Origin: PVC group bacterium (ex Bugula neritina AB1)
GTDB lineage: Bacteria; GCA-001730085
Reading direction: 5' to 3'
Assembly (NCBI GenBank): GCA_001730085.1
Contig: MDLB01000104.1
Span: 1 to 64,000, forward strand
Length of the DNA stretch: 64,000 nt
Shown here: positions 35,894 to 45,716 of the stretch, piece after piece
Position numbering within the stretch: the first letter of the stretch is position 1
How the letters are laid out: each line of letters begins with the position of its first letter
Notes under the pieces: generated by a model
What the model saw: the letters and a program-made list of their open reading frames with translations, nothing else
What the model was told of the DNA's origin: nothing
The model's database searches: none
Position numbers and translations under genes: made by a program

Positions 35894-37336
35894 TTACTTT
35901 TTCCAAAATTCAGGCGAAAGAAAAATGATAACTGTAAAAATTTCAAGCCTTCCCATGATCATACAAACAGATAAAATCAACTTACCCAAAGTTGGGATAT
36001 GTGCATAATTTTCGACAGCTCCAACTTTTGCTAAACCTGGACCAATATTAAAAAAACAAGCCAAGACAGACGTTACCGATGTCACAATATCTAAACCCAA
36101 AAAGGCCATAAAAAGTGAGGCTATAAAAATCAAAAATATAGATAAAACAAAAATACTTAAAACACCTTGAACAATATTTTTAGAAACGGGGTTTTTTCTT
36201 AGCTTGATTTGAAACATCGCACCTGGATAGAGCAAACATCTAAGTTCCCTTAAGGCATATTTCAAAACCAATATTACACGAATAACCTTTAAACCTCCTC
36301 CAGTTGATCCAGCACAGGCACCCATAAACATTAAAAAAAGTAAAATCAATTGAGAAAAAGGAGGCCACTCATTAAAGTCAGCTGTCACAAAGCCTGTAGA
36401 TGTCGACAAAGAAATGACTTGAAAAACAACAAAGCGAAGAGCTTCTCCCAAACTGTCATAGACATTTTTGTATACATTCAAGAAAATCAAAGCCATCGAT
36501 ATTATCAAAATAAAACAATAAAATATTAATTCGCTATTTTTAAAAAATGATCTAAAGTCACCTCTAATCAATCTATAATAAAGTGAAAAACTAATCCCTG
36601 CTAAAAACATAAAAGCTATTGTGATAATCTCTATAGGTAAACTATTATAGGCAATCAAGCTTGCATTTTTTGTAGAAAATCCCCCCGTAGCTAATGTACT
36701 AAAACCATGACAAACAGCATCAAAAAAATTCATTCCACAAAAATAAATAAGAACAATATAAATCAATGTGAAAAAGAAATAGATTTTCCATAAGATTTTA
36801 GCTGTTGATGCTATTCTTGGAGTTAACTTATCCTTTAAAGGACCAGGAGCTTCTGCATGAAAAAGCTGCGTCCCTCCAACACCCAACAAAGGCAATATAC
36901 AAACAGACAAAACAACAACACCCATCCCACCTAGCCAATGAGTAAGACTTCTCCATAGTAAAATACTTCGAGGCAAGACTTCTATATCAACTATCGCTGT
37001 AGCTCCTGTTGTTGTAAACCCCGATGCAGATTCAAAAAAAGAAAAAATAAAACTATCAAATACACCTGTAAAAAGATAAGGGATCCCTCCCCAAATACCA
37101 ACAGTAAACCAAGTCAAGGTCACAACCGCAAAACCTTCCCTATAACTAATCTCCTCCTTCACAGAGCAAAATTTATAAAGAAGACCCCCACCTGTAGCTA
37201 GAATAAAAAAAGTGAGCAACCAAAGATATTTTGAAGGCTCTTCGTTTAAAAAAGCAACGAAAGTTGACGGTAGCATCGCCAAAGCTATAAAAACAGTGAC
37301 AATACCCAATGTATTAATAATATGACTTGCTCTCAT
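35894..37336 (-). CDS. trkH: TrkH-family potassium uptake channel subunit
   Basis: Membrane pore subunit of the Trk K+ uptake system. The 480-residue protein is hydrophobic throughout, with about ten predicted spans. It carries the four degenerate selectivity-filter loops of the family: 'SASGFTTTGATAI', 'LATGGFSTKNAS', 'STSTGFVTADFNEWP' and 'LACFFNIGPGLAKVG'. The conserved 'GACAGSTGGGLKVIR' follows filter three. The ATG at 37336 is 3 bp after the trkA stop, so the two are translated together. Na+-dependent uptake would fit the sodium economy implied by Nqr, but that is inference. Confidence 0.93.
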   Translation of the reverse strand: MRASHIINTLGIVTVFIALAMLPSTFVAFLNEEPSKYLWLLTFFILATGGGLLYKFCSVKEEISYREGFAVVTLTWFTVGIWGGIPYLFTGVFDSFIFSFFESASGFTTTGATAIVDIEVLPRSILLWRSLTHWLGGMGVVVLSVCILPLLGVGGTQLFHAEAPGPLKDKLTPRIASTAKILWKIYFFFTLIYIVLIYFCGMNFFDAVCHGFSTLATGGFSTKNASLIAYNSLPIEIITIAFMFLAGISFSLYYRLIRGDFRSFFKNSELIFYCFILIISMALIFLNVYKNVYDSLGEALRFVVFQVISLSTSTGFVTADFNEWPPFSQLILLFLMFMGACAGSTGGGLKVIRVILVLKYALRELRCLLYPGAMFQIKLRKNPVSKNIVQGVLSIFVLSIFLIFIASLFMAFLGLDIVTSVTSVLACFFNIGPGLAKVGAVENYAHIPTLGKLILSVCMIMGRLEIFTVIIFLSPEFWKK

Positions 37337-37339
37337 GTT

Positions 37340-38701
37340 TTAAAAAATTCTTTTTCCAAAAATAGCATTTATCTTTTTTTGTGTGTGTGGTAAATAAAAA
37401 ACAATTAAACGATCTCCCAATGAAATCATTTGACTTCCTTTCGCAAAAACAACCTTCCCGTCTTGAATAACTGCACCAATAATAGCTCCCGAAGGAAACT
37501 TCAAATTCGATATTTTTTTATTCAAAACTTTGGAATCTTCATCAACAATGATTTCAACAACATCCGCGTTGATATGATGCAATGTCGCAACAGATGCAAC
37601 ACTACTTTTCCGCAAAAACTTCACGATTGTATTTATAACAACAGGCTTAACATCAAAAACGCCATCAATTTTCATCATCGTTGGTAAAATATCAAGATAT
37701 TCTGATTTTTGAACTAAACAGTAACTTTTTTTAACTAACATTTGCTTTGTTAAAACACAGGAAAGAATATTATTTTCATCATTATCTGTAACAGCAACAA
37801 AAGCATCAACATCCGGCAAGTCTAATTGCCCTAAAAGTTCTGGCTCAGTAGAGGACCCATGAAAAACAATCGTTTTAGAAAGATGATCCGAAACTTGCGC
37901 AGCTTTATCTTCATTCTTCTCAATCAGTTTAACTTCTATCTTTTCCTTTTCCAACATCTGGGCTAAATGAAAGCCAATAGCATTTCCTCCAGCAATAACA
38001 ACTTTTTTAGGCAAACAAGACTCTATTTTAAAAAAGTCCATAATAGAAAAAGAGCTTTCTCTTGTACAAATAAAAAAAACCTCATCACCTTCCTCAAAGA
38101 AGTCATCCCCACAGGGAATCGAAACATTTCCAGCTCTTGAAAAAGCAACAAATCGGATTTCAGAGTCTTCAATCCCCTTAAACTCTTTTAGTGGTATTTT
38201 CACAAGTGGACAATTTTTAGGAATCCGCAACCCTCCCAAAGTCACCTCTCCACCTGCAAAGTTAACTTGCTCTGTGATACCCATAGACATAATAGAATTA
38301 TAAAAATCTAAAGCACAAGAATACTCTGGATTAACAATGCAGTCTATCCCCATCCTAGATAAATACTCTTCCGACCTTAAAGGAAAGTACATTTCGACAT
38401 TATTCGTTATTCTAGCGATTTTCTTAGAAACACCGTAATATTTAGCCATTGTACAGGCAACAATATTGGCTTCATCTGAGTTGCTCAACGCCAACAGCAT
38501 ATCGGCTTGCTCAATACCTGCTTCTATCAAAACTTCAGCAGAAGCTCCATTCCCTCTAACGGTTAAAACATCATAGGTTTTTTCAAATTTTTTTAATATT
38601 GAATTTTTAATATCAATCACAACAATGTCATGGTCTTCTTGTATCAAACGTTCAGCGATATAAAAACCAAACGACCCTGCACCCATAATGATGACTCTCA
38701 C
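37340..38701 (-). CDS. trkA: TrkA, NAD-binding regulator of K+ uptake
   Basis: Cytoplasmic regulatory protein that binds NAD(H) or nucleotides and gates TrkH. The 453 residues form two RCK units. The first has a Rossmann motif 'IMGAGSFGFYIAERL', then 'VIDIKNS' and 'GNGASAEVLIEAGIEQADMLLALS'. The second has 'VIAGGNAIGFHLAQML', then 'GSSTEPELLGQLDLPDVDAFVAVTDNDENN', each followed by a TrkA-C domain. The start is GTG at 38701, preceded by GGGAG at good spacing. It sits 18 bp after batE and 3 bp before trkH, apparently in the same transcription unit as the Bat genes. Confidence 0.94.
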   Translation of the reverse strand: MRVIIMGAGSFGFYIAERLIQEDHDIVVIDIKNSILKKFEKTYDVLTVRGNGASAEVLIEAGIEQADMLLALSNSDEANIVACTMAKYYGVSKKIARITNNVEMYFPLRSEEYLSRMGIDCIVNPEYSCALDFYNSIMSMGITEQVNFAGGEVTLGGLRIPKNCPLVKIPLKEFKGIEDSEIRFVAFSRAGNVSIPCGDDFFEEGDEVFFICTRESSFSIMDFFKIESCLPKKVVIAGGNAIGFHLAQMLEKEKIEVKLIEKNEDKAAQVSDHLSKTIVFHGSSTEPELLGQLDLPDVDAFVAVTDNDENNILSCVLTKQMLVKKSYCLVQKSEYLDILPTMMKIDGVFDVKPVVINTIVKFLRKSSVASVATLHHINADVVEIIVDEDSKVLNKKISNLKFPSGAIIGAVIQDGKVVFAKGSQMISLGDRLIVFYLPHTQKKINAIFGKRIF

Positions 38702-38718
38702 TCAAAATCTCCCTGTTT

Positions 38719-39471
38719 TTATAATCTTTTTAAACTGTCTTTAGGTATCCACCCCCTCAATTGAGAAGATGTTTTCACTTCAAGCCAAGAACCTGATTTT
38801 TGCAAAACACGGCAAGTTATTCCTTCGGGCAAAACTTCTTGCCCGATAAATTTTTTAGCAGGAGCCTCTCTTAACTTTACAGAAGATTGTACAACAATCC
38901 CCTTCTTAGGATTTCTTAAATAAAAAACATTCATAGCTATAAAAAAATCACAGATCAAAAAAATAGAAAAAAATAAAAATAAAAAATAATGCATTCTAGA
39001 AGAAGATTTATTGGCTAACCTAAAGACAATAACAACCCAAAAAGCTAAGTAACTAAACAGAGAGAAAAATATCCATATATTTAATGAAAAAATCTGTACA
39101 AATTTAAAAACCCACCCCTCTAGAAATGACACTTCCAACCTTCTTGGCAAACCAGACTTCTTTAGCGCAAAATTAAGATTATCTAAAATAGATTGATCTG
39201 CGGCATCGTACTGACGAGCTTTTTCTAAAGCCCAAATTCCCAAGGAGTATTGGCTCTGAGAAATGAATGCTGTTCCTAAGTTATAAAAAATGGAAGCATT
39301 TTGATAGCCCTTTCGGATCATAAGATCATACTGCTGTATCGCCTGATCAAAACGTTTATCTTGATAAAACGACTCTGCTTTCCTAAAATAACTCTCAAAG
39401 TCTTCTTTCTCCTTGCCCTCCACAAAAGGACATAAAGACAAGAAAAGAAAAGTTAAAATAAAGTGCTTCAT
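38719..39471 (-). CDS. batE: BatE-like TPR and SH3b membrane protein
   Basis: The 250-residue protein has a signal sequence and TPR units at about 25-105 ('FRKAESFYQDKRFDQAIQQYDLMI', 'ASIFYNLGTAFISQSQYSLGIWALEKA'). Two hydrophobic spans lie near 120-185, and a C-terminal bacterial SH3 domain has the 'KLREAPAKKFIG...SWLEVKTSSQLRGWIPKD' pattern. This is the layout of BatE, the last member of Bacteroides aerotolerance operons. It overlaps the batD stop by 4 bp (ATGA), which supports coupling. The biochemical role is not established. Confidence 0.8.
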   Translation of the reverse strand: MKHFILTFLFLSLCPFVEGKEKEDFESYFRKAESFYQDKRFDQAIQQYDLMIRKGYQNASIFYNLGTAFISQSQYSLGIWALEKARQYDAADQSILDNLNFALKKSGLPRRLEVSFLEGWVFKFVQIFSLNIWIFFSLFSYLAFWVVIVFRLANKSSSRMHYFLFLFFSIFLICDFFIAMNVFYLRNPKKGIVVQSSVKLREAPAKKFIGQEVLPEGITCRVLQKSGSWLEVKTSSQLRGWIPKDSLKRL

Positions 39472-41351
39472 TTACCTACAACCTTTTCTATCTGTTTCAA
39501 TATATTTTTCAACTTATCTATATCCGCATTTATCATGACATCAACATCCTCACCACCAAACCTAGCATAACTTGCCGAATTCAAAACTTTTTCCAAATCC
39601 TTAACAAGTTTTTCCGAAACATGATTGTTATATAAAATTTTGGATATTTCTAACCACGTCAAAGACTGCTCTGGAACATTTAAACGCTCTCCAACATAAT
39701 TTCTTATAATATCACTCAGCTCTGTGTAAAAAATTTGCTGAGACTTTTTCTGCGAAGATATTTGCTCTAATGAATTTAAAGCTTTCGCAAGAGCTCTTTT
39801 GCTCTTCTTTTTAGAATCTGAACGTTTAGACTTATATTTTTTTGCAAAAAAACTCCCTAAAACAGCGATCAAGGGACACATCGTAAAAAAAATCAACAGA
39901 TTTCTTTTGCTCCATATCTGCCATAAAGAGAGAGACCTTCCTAGGTCTTTTCTTAAATATCTTAGATTCTCTATAGAGCTCTTAGATATTCTCGTCTCCT
40001 TATTTTCTTGAACTTCACCATAATCTAAAACTTTTTCCGAAGAAGGTCCTGTCGAAGGTTTAACTTTCAATATAAATGAATCAGTCTTAACTGTTTTGTA
40101 AATTTTTTCTTCTGGATTAAAAAAAGTTAGACTCAACGAAGGAACCTGCAAATCTCCTTCTTCTTCCGGAACAAAAACGATTTCATAACTTTTTTTAGAA
40201 AAGAAAGAGAAATCTTTTTCAGAAACAAAGTCAAATTTAGGATCTGTCTCATAACTTTGCACCCCTTTTATTTTAGGCATTTTGGGCAAACTTGCACCTT
40301 TAACCCAACCCTTTCCTCCAAAAGAAACTTTTAAATTAACCGCCTGCCCCACTTTCACAGGAATTTTATCATTTTCTCTCGTTAAAAATATTTCAAAAGA
40401 TCCGACACTTCCACAAAAATCATCCGGTTGAACTGCGGGAAGAGAATTAACTTTTAAAGAAATAGGAGAGGTTCTTAAACGTACCTCCTTACCACTATTC
40501 ATGTTTATAAAGCTATCAAAAAAACTATCTAAGTCAAAAAGAGTGCTCCCTCTTCGTTGAGAGTTAGGAAAAATACAATCAACATAAGCAGATCCAACCT
40601 TAAGGGAGCCTGCCTTCATTGGAAAAAGTGCTGCATGAATAGAGGTAACGTGATAGCGAACACCATCAACAAACTCATAATACTCTTTTACTGGGCGAAT
40701 ATCTTGTACCCAAAAATCTTGTAAATCAGGTGGGTTATAATCAACATCACCTAAAGTGGATACACGACGATAAAAAGAAAATGTGAATGTAACTTGTTCA
40801 TAAATAAAACATTCTTTCTTATCTAACTCGGCTTTCACAAAAGCTAAGTCACTGTTTTTATCTTGCGAAGAAGCCGGAGTATTTAAATTCGCATTAGGAG
40901 ATTTCCGAGAAGATTGGCGAGAAAGTTGATTCGCTCTCTGATTATATCCAGAAACAGATGTTTGATAATTGGGATTATACCCTTTTTTGATCTCAATATT
41001 AAAAGCTTCTGATTCATATTTTTGCCCCCCTACAAGGACAACTGTTGGAGAAATTTCATAAACCCCTGCAGATTCAGGCTTCAATTGGTAAGCAATATCA
41101 TATCGATTACTCTTCGTCCCATTAATAAAAGACATTTGAGATTGATTCCGTGTTCTCCTAGCAGAAAAACCATTAAAAACAGGAAACTTAGGATTTTTAA
41201 TCCTTTCTCCCTCAGTGATAATGGTCAAAGAATAGGTTATCGTTTCATCCATATACACCAAGTTTTTGTCTATAGATGCTCGCACATCAATATTTCCAAA
41301 TAATAAACTTGCCTGAATAAAAAAATAAACCGCTATGAAAAAAAATCTCAC
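39468..41351 (-). CDS. batD: BatD-like oxygen-tolerance protein
   Basis: A 627-residue exported, membrane-anchored protein. It starts with a signal peptide and has beta-sandwich repeats: 'VRASIDKNLVYMDETITYSLTI...' at the N terminus and 'FVKAELDKKECFIYEQVTFTFSF' near 170. A single membrane span near 485-505 is followed by a basic cytoplasmic tail with 'IRNYVGERLNVPEQSLTW'. This tail pattern recurs in the DUF4381-like gene upstream. The start is GTG 41351 with AGGAG 6 nt upstream; no nearby ATG is in frame. BatD is thought to work in the periplasm with the VWA proteins BatA and BatB. Confidence 0.85.
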   Translation of the reverse strand: MRFFFIAVYFFIQASLLFGNIDVRASIDKNLVYMDETITYSLTIITEGERIKNPKFPVFNGFSARRTRNQSQMSFINGTKSNRYDIAYQLKPESAGVYEISPTVVLVGGQKYESEAFNIEIKKGYNPNYQTSVSGYNQRANQLSRQSSRKSPNANLNTPASSQDKNSDLAFVKAELDKKECFIYEQVTFTFSFYRRVSTLGDVDYNPPDLQDFWVQDIRPVKEYYEFVDGVRYHVTSIHAALFPMKAGSLKVGSAYVDCIFPNSQRRGSTLFDLDSFFDSFINMNSGKEVRLRTSPISLKVNSLPAVQPDDFCGSVGSFEIFLTRENDKIPVKVGQAVNLKVSFGGKGWVKGASLPKMPKIKGVQSYETDPKFDFVSEKDFSFFSKKSYEIVFVPEEEGDLQVPSLSLTFFNPEEKIYKTVKTDSFILKVKPSTGPSSEKVLDYGEVQENKETRISKSSIENLRYLRKDLGRSLSLWQIWSKRNLLIFFTMCPLIAVLGSFFAKKYKSKRSDSKKKSKRALAKALNSLEQISSQKKSQQIFYTELSDIIRNYVGERLNVPEQSLTWLEISKILYNNHVSEKLVKDLEKVLNSASYARFGGEDVDVMINADIDKLKNILKQIEKVVGK

Positions 41352-41493
41352 TTTTTTCTCCTTTTTCTAGCCGAAGAGACTTTCAAGATATTAAGACTAT
41401 TGTAAAATACATCATGAACTCTCTTGAGGCTTTTAAAAAAATATAATCTTTCTTTAATCGTTTGATTTTTTGTAAACACTTATAAAATCCTTG

Positions 41494-42609
41494 TCACCAA
41501 TCTTTGGCGACTCTTTTTTTGTCTGTGCCACGTCTTTGCCTTTTTAAGAAAATTTTGCGTTGCAAATCAGAGCTTTCCGAAATTTGGTTCAAAAAATTCA
41601 TGGCTTCTTTTTGAGAGAAATACTGTCCCTTTTCTCTATCTGCGGTATCTTTTTCTTTAGAAAAAGCATGCCCTGAACTTTCATCATTACTTTCCTCATT
41701 TTCGACAGAAGAGTCATTTCTCTCTTTTTTTTCCCTATTTTCATCTTGCTGAGAACTCGCTCCCTTTTTTTGTCTTTCTTTTTCATTTTCCAACGAGTCA
41801 GAGTCCTTTTTTTCCTGTCCTAAACTTCTCTGATTTTTTAACTCTTCTTCTTTATCATTTTTTTGATCTTTTTTTTCAGAAGAGCTCTCTTCTCCTGATT
41901 GATCTGTATCCTTATTTTGAGCTTGAAGCGAACCTTCATTTCGAGATGAATCATTATCATCTCCTGAATCCTTCTGACTCATAGAGGATTTTTGCTTGGA
42001 ATCTTTATTTTTTTCTTCATTTTTCGAAGTTTCAAACGAGCCATTTGAAGAGTCATTCTTGTCACATTGCCCTTTTTGGTCTTTTTGATCACTAAAAGAC
42101 GAAGTCTTATCCTTTTGTAAATTTTCCTGCTGATTTTCTTTCTCTTCCCCTTTCGAATTTTTTTCTTTTGAGTCTTTATTAGAAGAATCTTTCAGCTTTT
42201 TTTCAATAAACTCTAAGTTATATTTGGCATCATAAAGATCTGGAGAATGATCTAATGCAATCCGATAGGATTTTTGCGCCATCAACAAATCACCCTTCCT
42301 GAACCAAGCATGGCCCTGTTGTAAATAAGACAAATGAGACAAAGGCTTTTCATTTTCAAAATTTTTAGCATTTTTTAAAACATCATCATACACCCCCCTT
42401 TGATAGTCAACCAAACCGAGGTTATATAATATTCTTCCTTTTTTTTGTTTCTTTTGCAAAAGCTCTTTGTACAATTCACTGGCTTCAACATATTTTTTTG
42501 CTTTCAATAGTTCACAAGCTTCCTTTTCTTTTTTTTCCCAAGGCCAACGAAACCCAAGCTGAAAACTTAGTAATATTACTCCAATTAAAACAAGAAAATC
42601 TCTATACAT
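41494..42609 (-). CDS. batC: BatC-like TPR protein with long charged tail
   Basis: The 371-residue protein has an N-terminal hydrophobic segment (signal or anchor) and TPR units at about 30-140 ('EACELLKAKKYVEASELYKELL', 'GRILYNLGLVDYQRG', 'LSYLQQGHAWFRKGDLLMAQKSYRIALDHSPDLYDAKYNLEFIEKKL'). About 190 residues of K/E/D/S/Q/N low complexity follow, ending in a short ordered segment 'SQKEAMNFLNQISESSDLQRKIFLKRQRR'. Such acidic-basic tails are usual in BatC homologues. It starts with ATG one base into the batB stop. A 142-bp gap separates it from batD; I see no convincing promoter or terminator there. Confidence 0.8.
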   Translation of the reverse strand: MYRDFLVLIGVILLSFQLGFRWPWEKKEKEACELLKAKKYVEASELYKELLQKKQKKGRILYNLGLVDYQRGVYDDVLKNAKNFENEKPLSHLSYLQQGHAWFRKGDLLMAQKSYRIALDHSPDLYDAKYNLEFIEKKLKDSSNKDSKEKNSKGEEKENQQENLQKDKTSSFSDQKDQKGQCDKNDSSNGSFETSKNEEKNKDSKQKSSMSQKDSGDDNDSSRNEGSLQAQNKDTDQSGEESSSEKKDQKNDKEEELKNQRSLGQEKKDSDSLENEKERQKKGASSQQDENREKKERNDSSVENEESNDESSGHAFSKEKDTADREKGQYFSQKEAMNFLNQISESSDLQRKIFLKRQRRGTDKKRVAKDW

Positions 42610-43637
42610 TATATTTTCTCTCTTGTTTTACGCCGAACCAAAATAATGCTCTCTAAAAATAGCAAAATAAAAACAATCCATAAACAATACTGATAGCGAT
42701 CTTCATGAGTAATAACCAACCGACTTTCCATGTCCTTTTTTTCTAGCTGTGAAATTTTTTCATAAATGGATTTTAAACTCCATGATCCTTCTGTGCCTCG
42801 AAGAAAAGCACCTTTAGTTATTTTAGAGATTTTTTTCAAAATATTATCATCAACCTTAGACATAACCACCGAACCATTGTCATCCTTTTTATACGAAATC
42901 AAATTCCCGCTAGAGTCTAAAATGGGAATAGGAGAACCTGCTTCTTTACCCAAACCTACAGTATAAATCCTTATATTTTTTTTCGCTGCCCATTCAGCTT
43001 TTTTAATAGCTAAACCTTCATGATCTTCTCCATCTGTGATAAGAATAATAGCTTTTGAAACATTTGAGTCTTTATCAAAGGCTTTACAGCTAATATCAAT
43101 AGCTTCTGATAAAGATGTTCCTTTCATAGAAACACTTTCAAAATCAACTAAAGATAGCAACATCTTTGTCATTGACCTATCAGAAGTTAAAGGGCACTGA
43201 ACAAACGCTTTTCCCGCAAAAACGACCAATGCCATTCTATCCTCTTTCATTTTTTTAATAAGCAACGCAACTTCTTGTTTCGCTTTTTGTAATCGCGTAG
43301 GATAAATATCTTGAGCCATCATGCTCAAAGAAGTATCTATCGCAACAACAATATCAAGACCTTTTCTTTTGGCCTTCAACGTTTGTTCACCCATTTGCGG
43401 ACGTGTCAAACAAATCAAAATAACCGCCCCCACTAGAGACAATAAAATCATTTTAATAAAATAGTTGCGATGACTTATCTCAAAAGGTAAAAAAGAACCA
43501 AAATTAACTTGATTCCAATACCTCTGAACCCTACGACGTTGATAAAAAGTCAACACAACAAAGCCAGAGTTTAATAGCACAAAAATAGCAAGAATAATCC
43601 ATATCCATGGATCTTCAAAACGGAAAATAATTATCAC
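42609..43637 (-). CDS. batB: BatB-like VWA-domain membrane protein
   Basis: A 342-residue protein with two N-terminal membrane spans, a von Willebrand factor A domain at about 85-290 and a C-terminal span. The MIDAS metal site is visible as 'IDTSLSMMA', the threonine region 'MKGTSLSEAI' and 'ITDGEDHEG'. The annotated GTG start at 43637 overlaps the perfect AGGAGG at 43637-43642, which cannot serve it. Family members begin around 'MFRF...P', so initiation at the ATT codon 43626-43628 (8 nt from AGGAGG) is likely. It is 22 bp after batA and is probably co-transcribed. Confidence 0.86.
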   Translation of the reverse strand: MIIIFRFEDPWIWIILAIFVLLNSGFVVLTFYQRRRVQRYWNQVNFGSFLPFEISHRNYFIKMILLSLVGAVILICLTRPQMGEQTLKAKRKGLDIVVAIDTSLSMMAQDIYPTRLQKAKQEVALLIKKMKEDRMALVVFAGKAFVQCPLTSDRSMTKMLLSLVDFESVSMKGTSLSEAIDISCKAFDKDSNVSKAIILITDGEDHEGLAIKKAEWAAKKNIRIYTVGLGKEAGSPIPILDSSGNLISYKKDDNGSVVMSKVDDNILKKISKITKGAFLRGTEGSWSLKSIYEKISQLEKKDMESRLVITHEDRYQYCLWIVFILLFLESIILVRRKTREKI

Positions 43638-43659
43638 CTCCTAAATATAATTCTTTTAG

Positions 43660-44640
43660 CTATTCTGGATAACGACGATTTATCCAATATGTCCAAATAT
43701 ACTCTAAAAAAATCAAGAAAAACCCTATCCATAACAAATAAAAAAAATATTCCTTATATTGACGATATTGCTTCAATTTAATATCTGTTTTTTCCAATTC
43801 ATTAATATCATCATATATTTTCTTCAATTCCTCTTTTTTTTCTGCTCTAAAGTATTTTCCCCCGCTCTCATTAGCTAAATCTTTTAAACCTTTTTCATTA
43901 AATCTGGCATCAACATAAGTCTTATGCGTCCTTCCAAAAGGGTCAACAACAGGATAGAGAACTTTCCCTTTTTTTCCTATGCCAATACTATAAACCTTAA
44001 TATCTAAAGATTTAGCCAGTTTAGCGACAACCAATGGATCTACTCCACCAGCATTATTTTCACCATCAGACAACAAAATAACTATCCGACTTTTAGCTTC
44101 ACTTTTACTCAATTTTTTAACAGCCGTAGCTACAGCAAGCCCAATAGCTGTTCCATCTTCGATCTCACCGATTTGTATTTTTTGAATAAGATCTAAAAGA
44201 ACTTTATGATCTGTGGTTAATGGGCACTGCGTATAGGCTAAAGAAGAAAAAACAACAGAACCAATCCGATCATGTTTTCGCATCTTTACAAATTCGGCAA
44301 TCACGTCTTTGGATGCCTCTAAACGATTTTGAGGTTGAAAATCAAGGGCTTTCATACTAGAAGAAGTATCTATGGCAAGCATAATATCAACCCCTCGGGT
44401 CAAAGACTCCTCAATGTATGATACCCGTTGAGGTCTCGCCATCGCCAAAACAAGAAAAAACCAAGCCGCACAACGCAATCCAACAACAAAGTTATCCTTA
44501 AAAGCATGAGGTTTTTGCAGCTCTAAAAGAGATGTGTTCGAATATGGCAAAGTTGCTAAGGGCTTACGCTTCATCCACCAAATCAAAAAAGGGATATTCA
44601 ACCATAGAAGAAGCCACCAAGGCGAAGCTAAGATCGGCAT
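43660..44640 (-). CDS. batA: BatA-like VWA-domain membrane protein
   Basis: The 326-residue protein opens 'MPILASPWWLLLWLNIPFLIWWMKRK', has a second span near 55, a VWA domain from about 85 to 285 and a C-terminal span. The MIDAS residues are in 'AIDTSSSMKALDF', the region 'EDGTAIGLAVATA' and 'LLSDGENNAGG'. BatA and BatB are paralogues found in tandem in aerotolerance operons, thought to form a complex at the inner membrane facing the periplasm. The ATG at 44640 overlaps the previous gene by 13 bp. Confidence 0.87.
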   Translation of the reverse strand: MPILASPWWLLLWLNIPFLIWWMKRKPLATLPYSNTSLLELQKPHAFKDNFVVGLRCAAWFFLVLAMARPQRVSYIEESLTRGVDIMLAIDTSSSMKALDFQPQNRLEASKDVIAEFVKMRKHDRIGSVVFSSLAYTQCPLTTDHKVLLDLIQKIQIGEIEDGTAIGLAVATAVKKLSKSEAKSRIVILLSDGENNAGGVDPLVVAKLAKSLDIKVYSIGIGKKGKVLYPVVDPFGRTHKTYVDARFNEKGLKDLANESGGKYFRAEKKEELKKIYDDINELEKTDIKLKQYRQYKEYFFYLLWIGFFLIFLEYIWTYWINRRYPE

Positions 44641-45716
44641 AATATTTTTTCCCCTTCAGAAAGATCTTTATCTTTCTCAGATGTTCTTTCGACAATGGAC
44701 TTCGCCTGAGCAATAGAATCCATACAGTTTTGAAGCAAGGCCTCTTTTTTAGCAAATTTAACTAAATCGGCATACTGATTTAAGATTTTAACATCCTTCA
44801 ATATCTCTCTTCTCACGTGCTTTTTTAAACGGACAAGAAGCTCTTCAGAAGTTGATTCTTCTGCAGGAAAATGAAATCTCCTTTCAAAGTAAACTCTCAA
44901 AATAGATGTCAATTTTTCGTAAAATTTTTTTTGTGTATCAAAGTCTTCAATCTTTAAAGCTTTCAAAGCTTGCAAAGCTTCTTTATCAGGTAAAATAAGA
45001 GGCATAATAGGCTCTTTAGACACAGATTTCTTTTTACTAAAAAGTTTAGAAGCAAAATAGAGAAGAGCTATAAAAAAAACTAAGATAATAAAAAGTAAAA
45101 ACCATGAAACCGGCTCTGGTTCAAAAGGAACCATCCGGTCTCTAATATCTTGAACAACTTCCTTTGGAGGTACAACAGAAACCACTTCCACTCTGACAGG
45201 TTCATGATCTAAAAAGACTTGTTCTCCAGAAGGCAACTCAATTAAAGCGCGGAAAGGTCCTAGTTTATGCTCCCCAAGTTTATAAGAAGTCACAATATAG
45301 TCATAACGGATAAATTCTTGCCCATCACCTTGGACCTCAGGCTTGTAACAAACATAGTCTTTCAAGTGCATATTCTCTAAAATTTTTTTTGTATCAAGAG
45401 GTTTAATTTCAGTATTGGGAGGAACAAAAAATTTGACCACAATAACAGCCCTATCTCCAATCGTCATCTTTTCACGGTCAACATCAACCATCATTTTAGA
45501 GGCTTCTTCTGCCATGACTAAAGATGTACAACTCATGGATACAAAGATAAAAAACCATACAGGTAATCTCGGTAAAAAAGCTCTACGTCTTATCGTTGAT
45601 ACTGGAAAAAAAAGGCTTGTAGGTTTTGCAAACAATAGCCATTTCGTCAAAGAAAGCAATATCTCAAAAACACAGTCAACAAAAATAAAAGTCTTTTTTC
45701 GACAGTCTTTTATCAT
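44628..45716 (-). CDS. DUF4381/BatD-like membrane protein
   Basis: A 362-residue protein lying between the DUF58 gene and batA, where a DUF4381-type gene usually sits in these operons. It has a hydrophobic segment near 50-70 and a beta domain with 'VDREKMTIGDRAVIVVKFFVPP'. A span near 205-225 ('WFLLFIILVFFIALLYFA') is followed by a cytoplasmic helical part with 'KFYEKLTSILRVYFERRFHFPAEESTSEELL'. That tail resembles the tail of BatD. The start overlaps the DUF58 stop (ATGA). An internal start near residue 60 would make the second hydrophobic stretch a signal peptide. The role is presumably in the same envelope complex. Confidence 0.7.
   Translation of the reverse strand: MIKDCRKKTFIFVDCVFEILLSLTKWLLFAKPTSLFFPVSTIRRRAFLPRLPVWFFIFVSMSCTSLVMAEEASKMMVDVDREKMTIGDRAVIVVKFFVPPNTEIKPLDTKKILENMHLKDYVCYKPEVQGDGQEFIRYDYIVTSYKLGEHKLGPFRALIELPSGEQVFLDHEPVRVEVVSVVPPKEVVQDIRDRMVPFEPEPVSWFLLFIILVFFIALLYFASKLFSKKKSVSKEPIMPLILPDKEALQALKALKIEDFDTQKKFYEKLTSILRVYFERRFHFPAEESTSEELLVRLKKHVRREILKDVKILNQYADLVKFAKKEALLQNCMDSIAQAKSIVERTSEKDKDLSEGEKILCRS

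Noticed and set aside
41598-41786. Small minus-strand frame inside batC
   Set aside because: It is an off-frame reading of the low-complexity charged tail with no start signal of its own.
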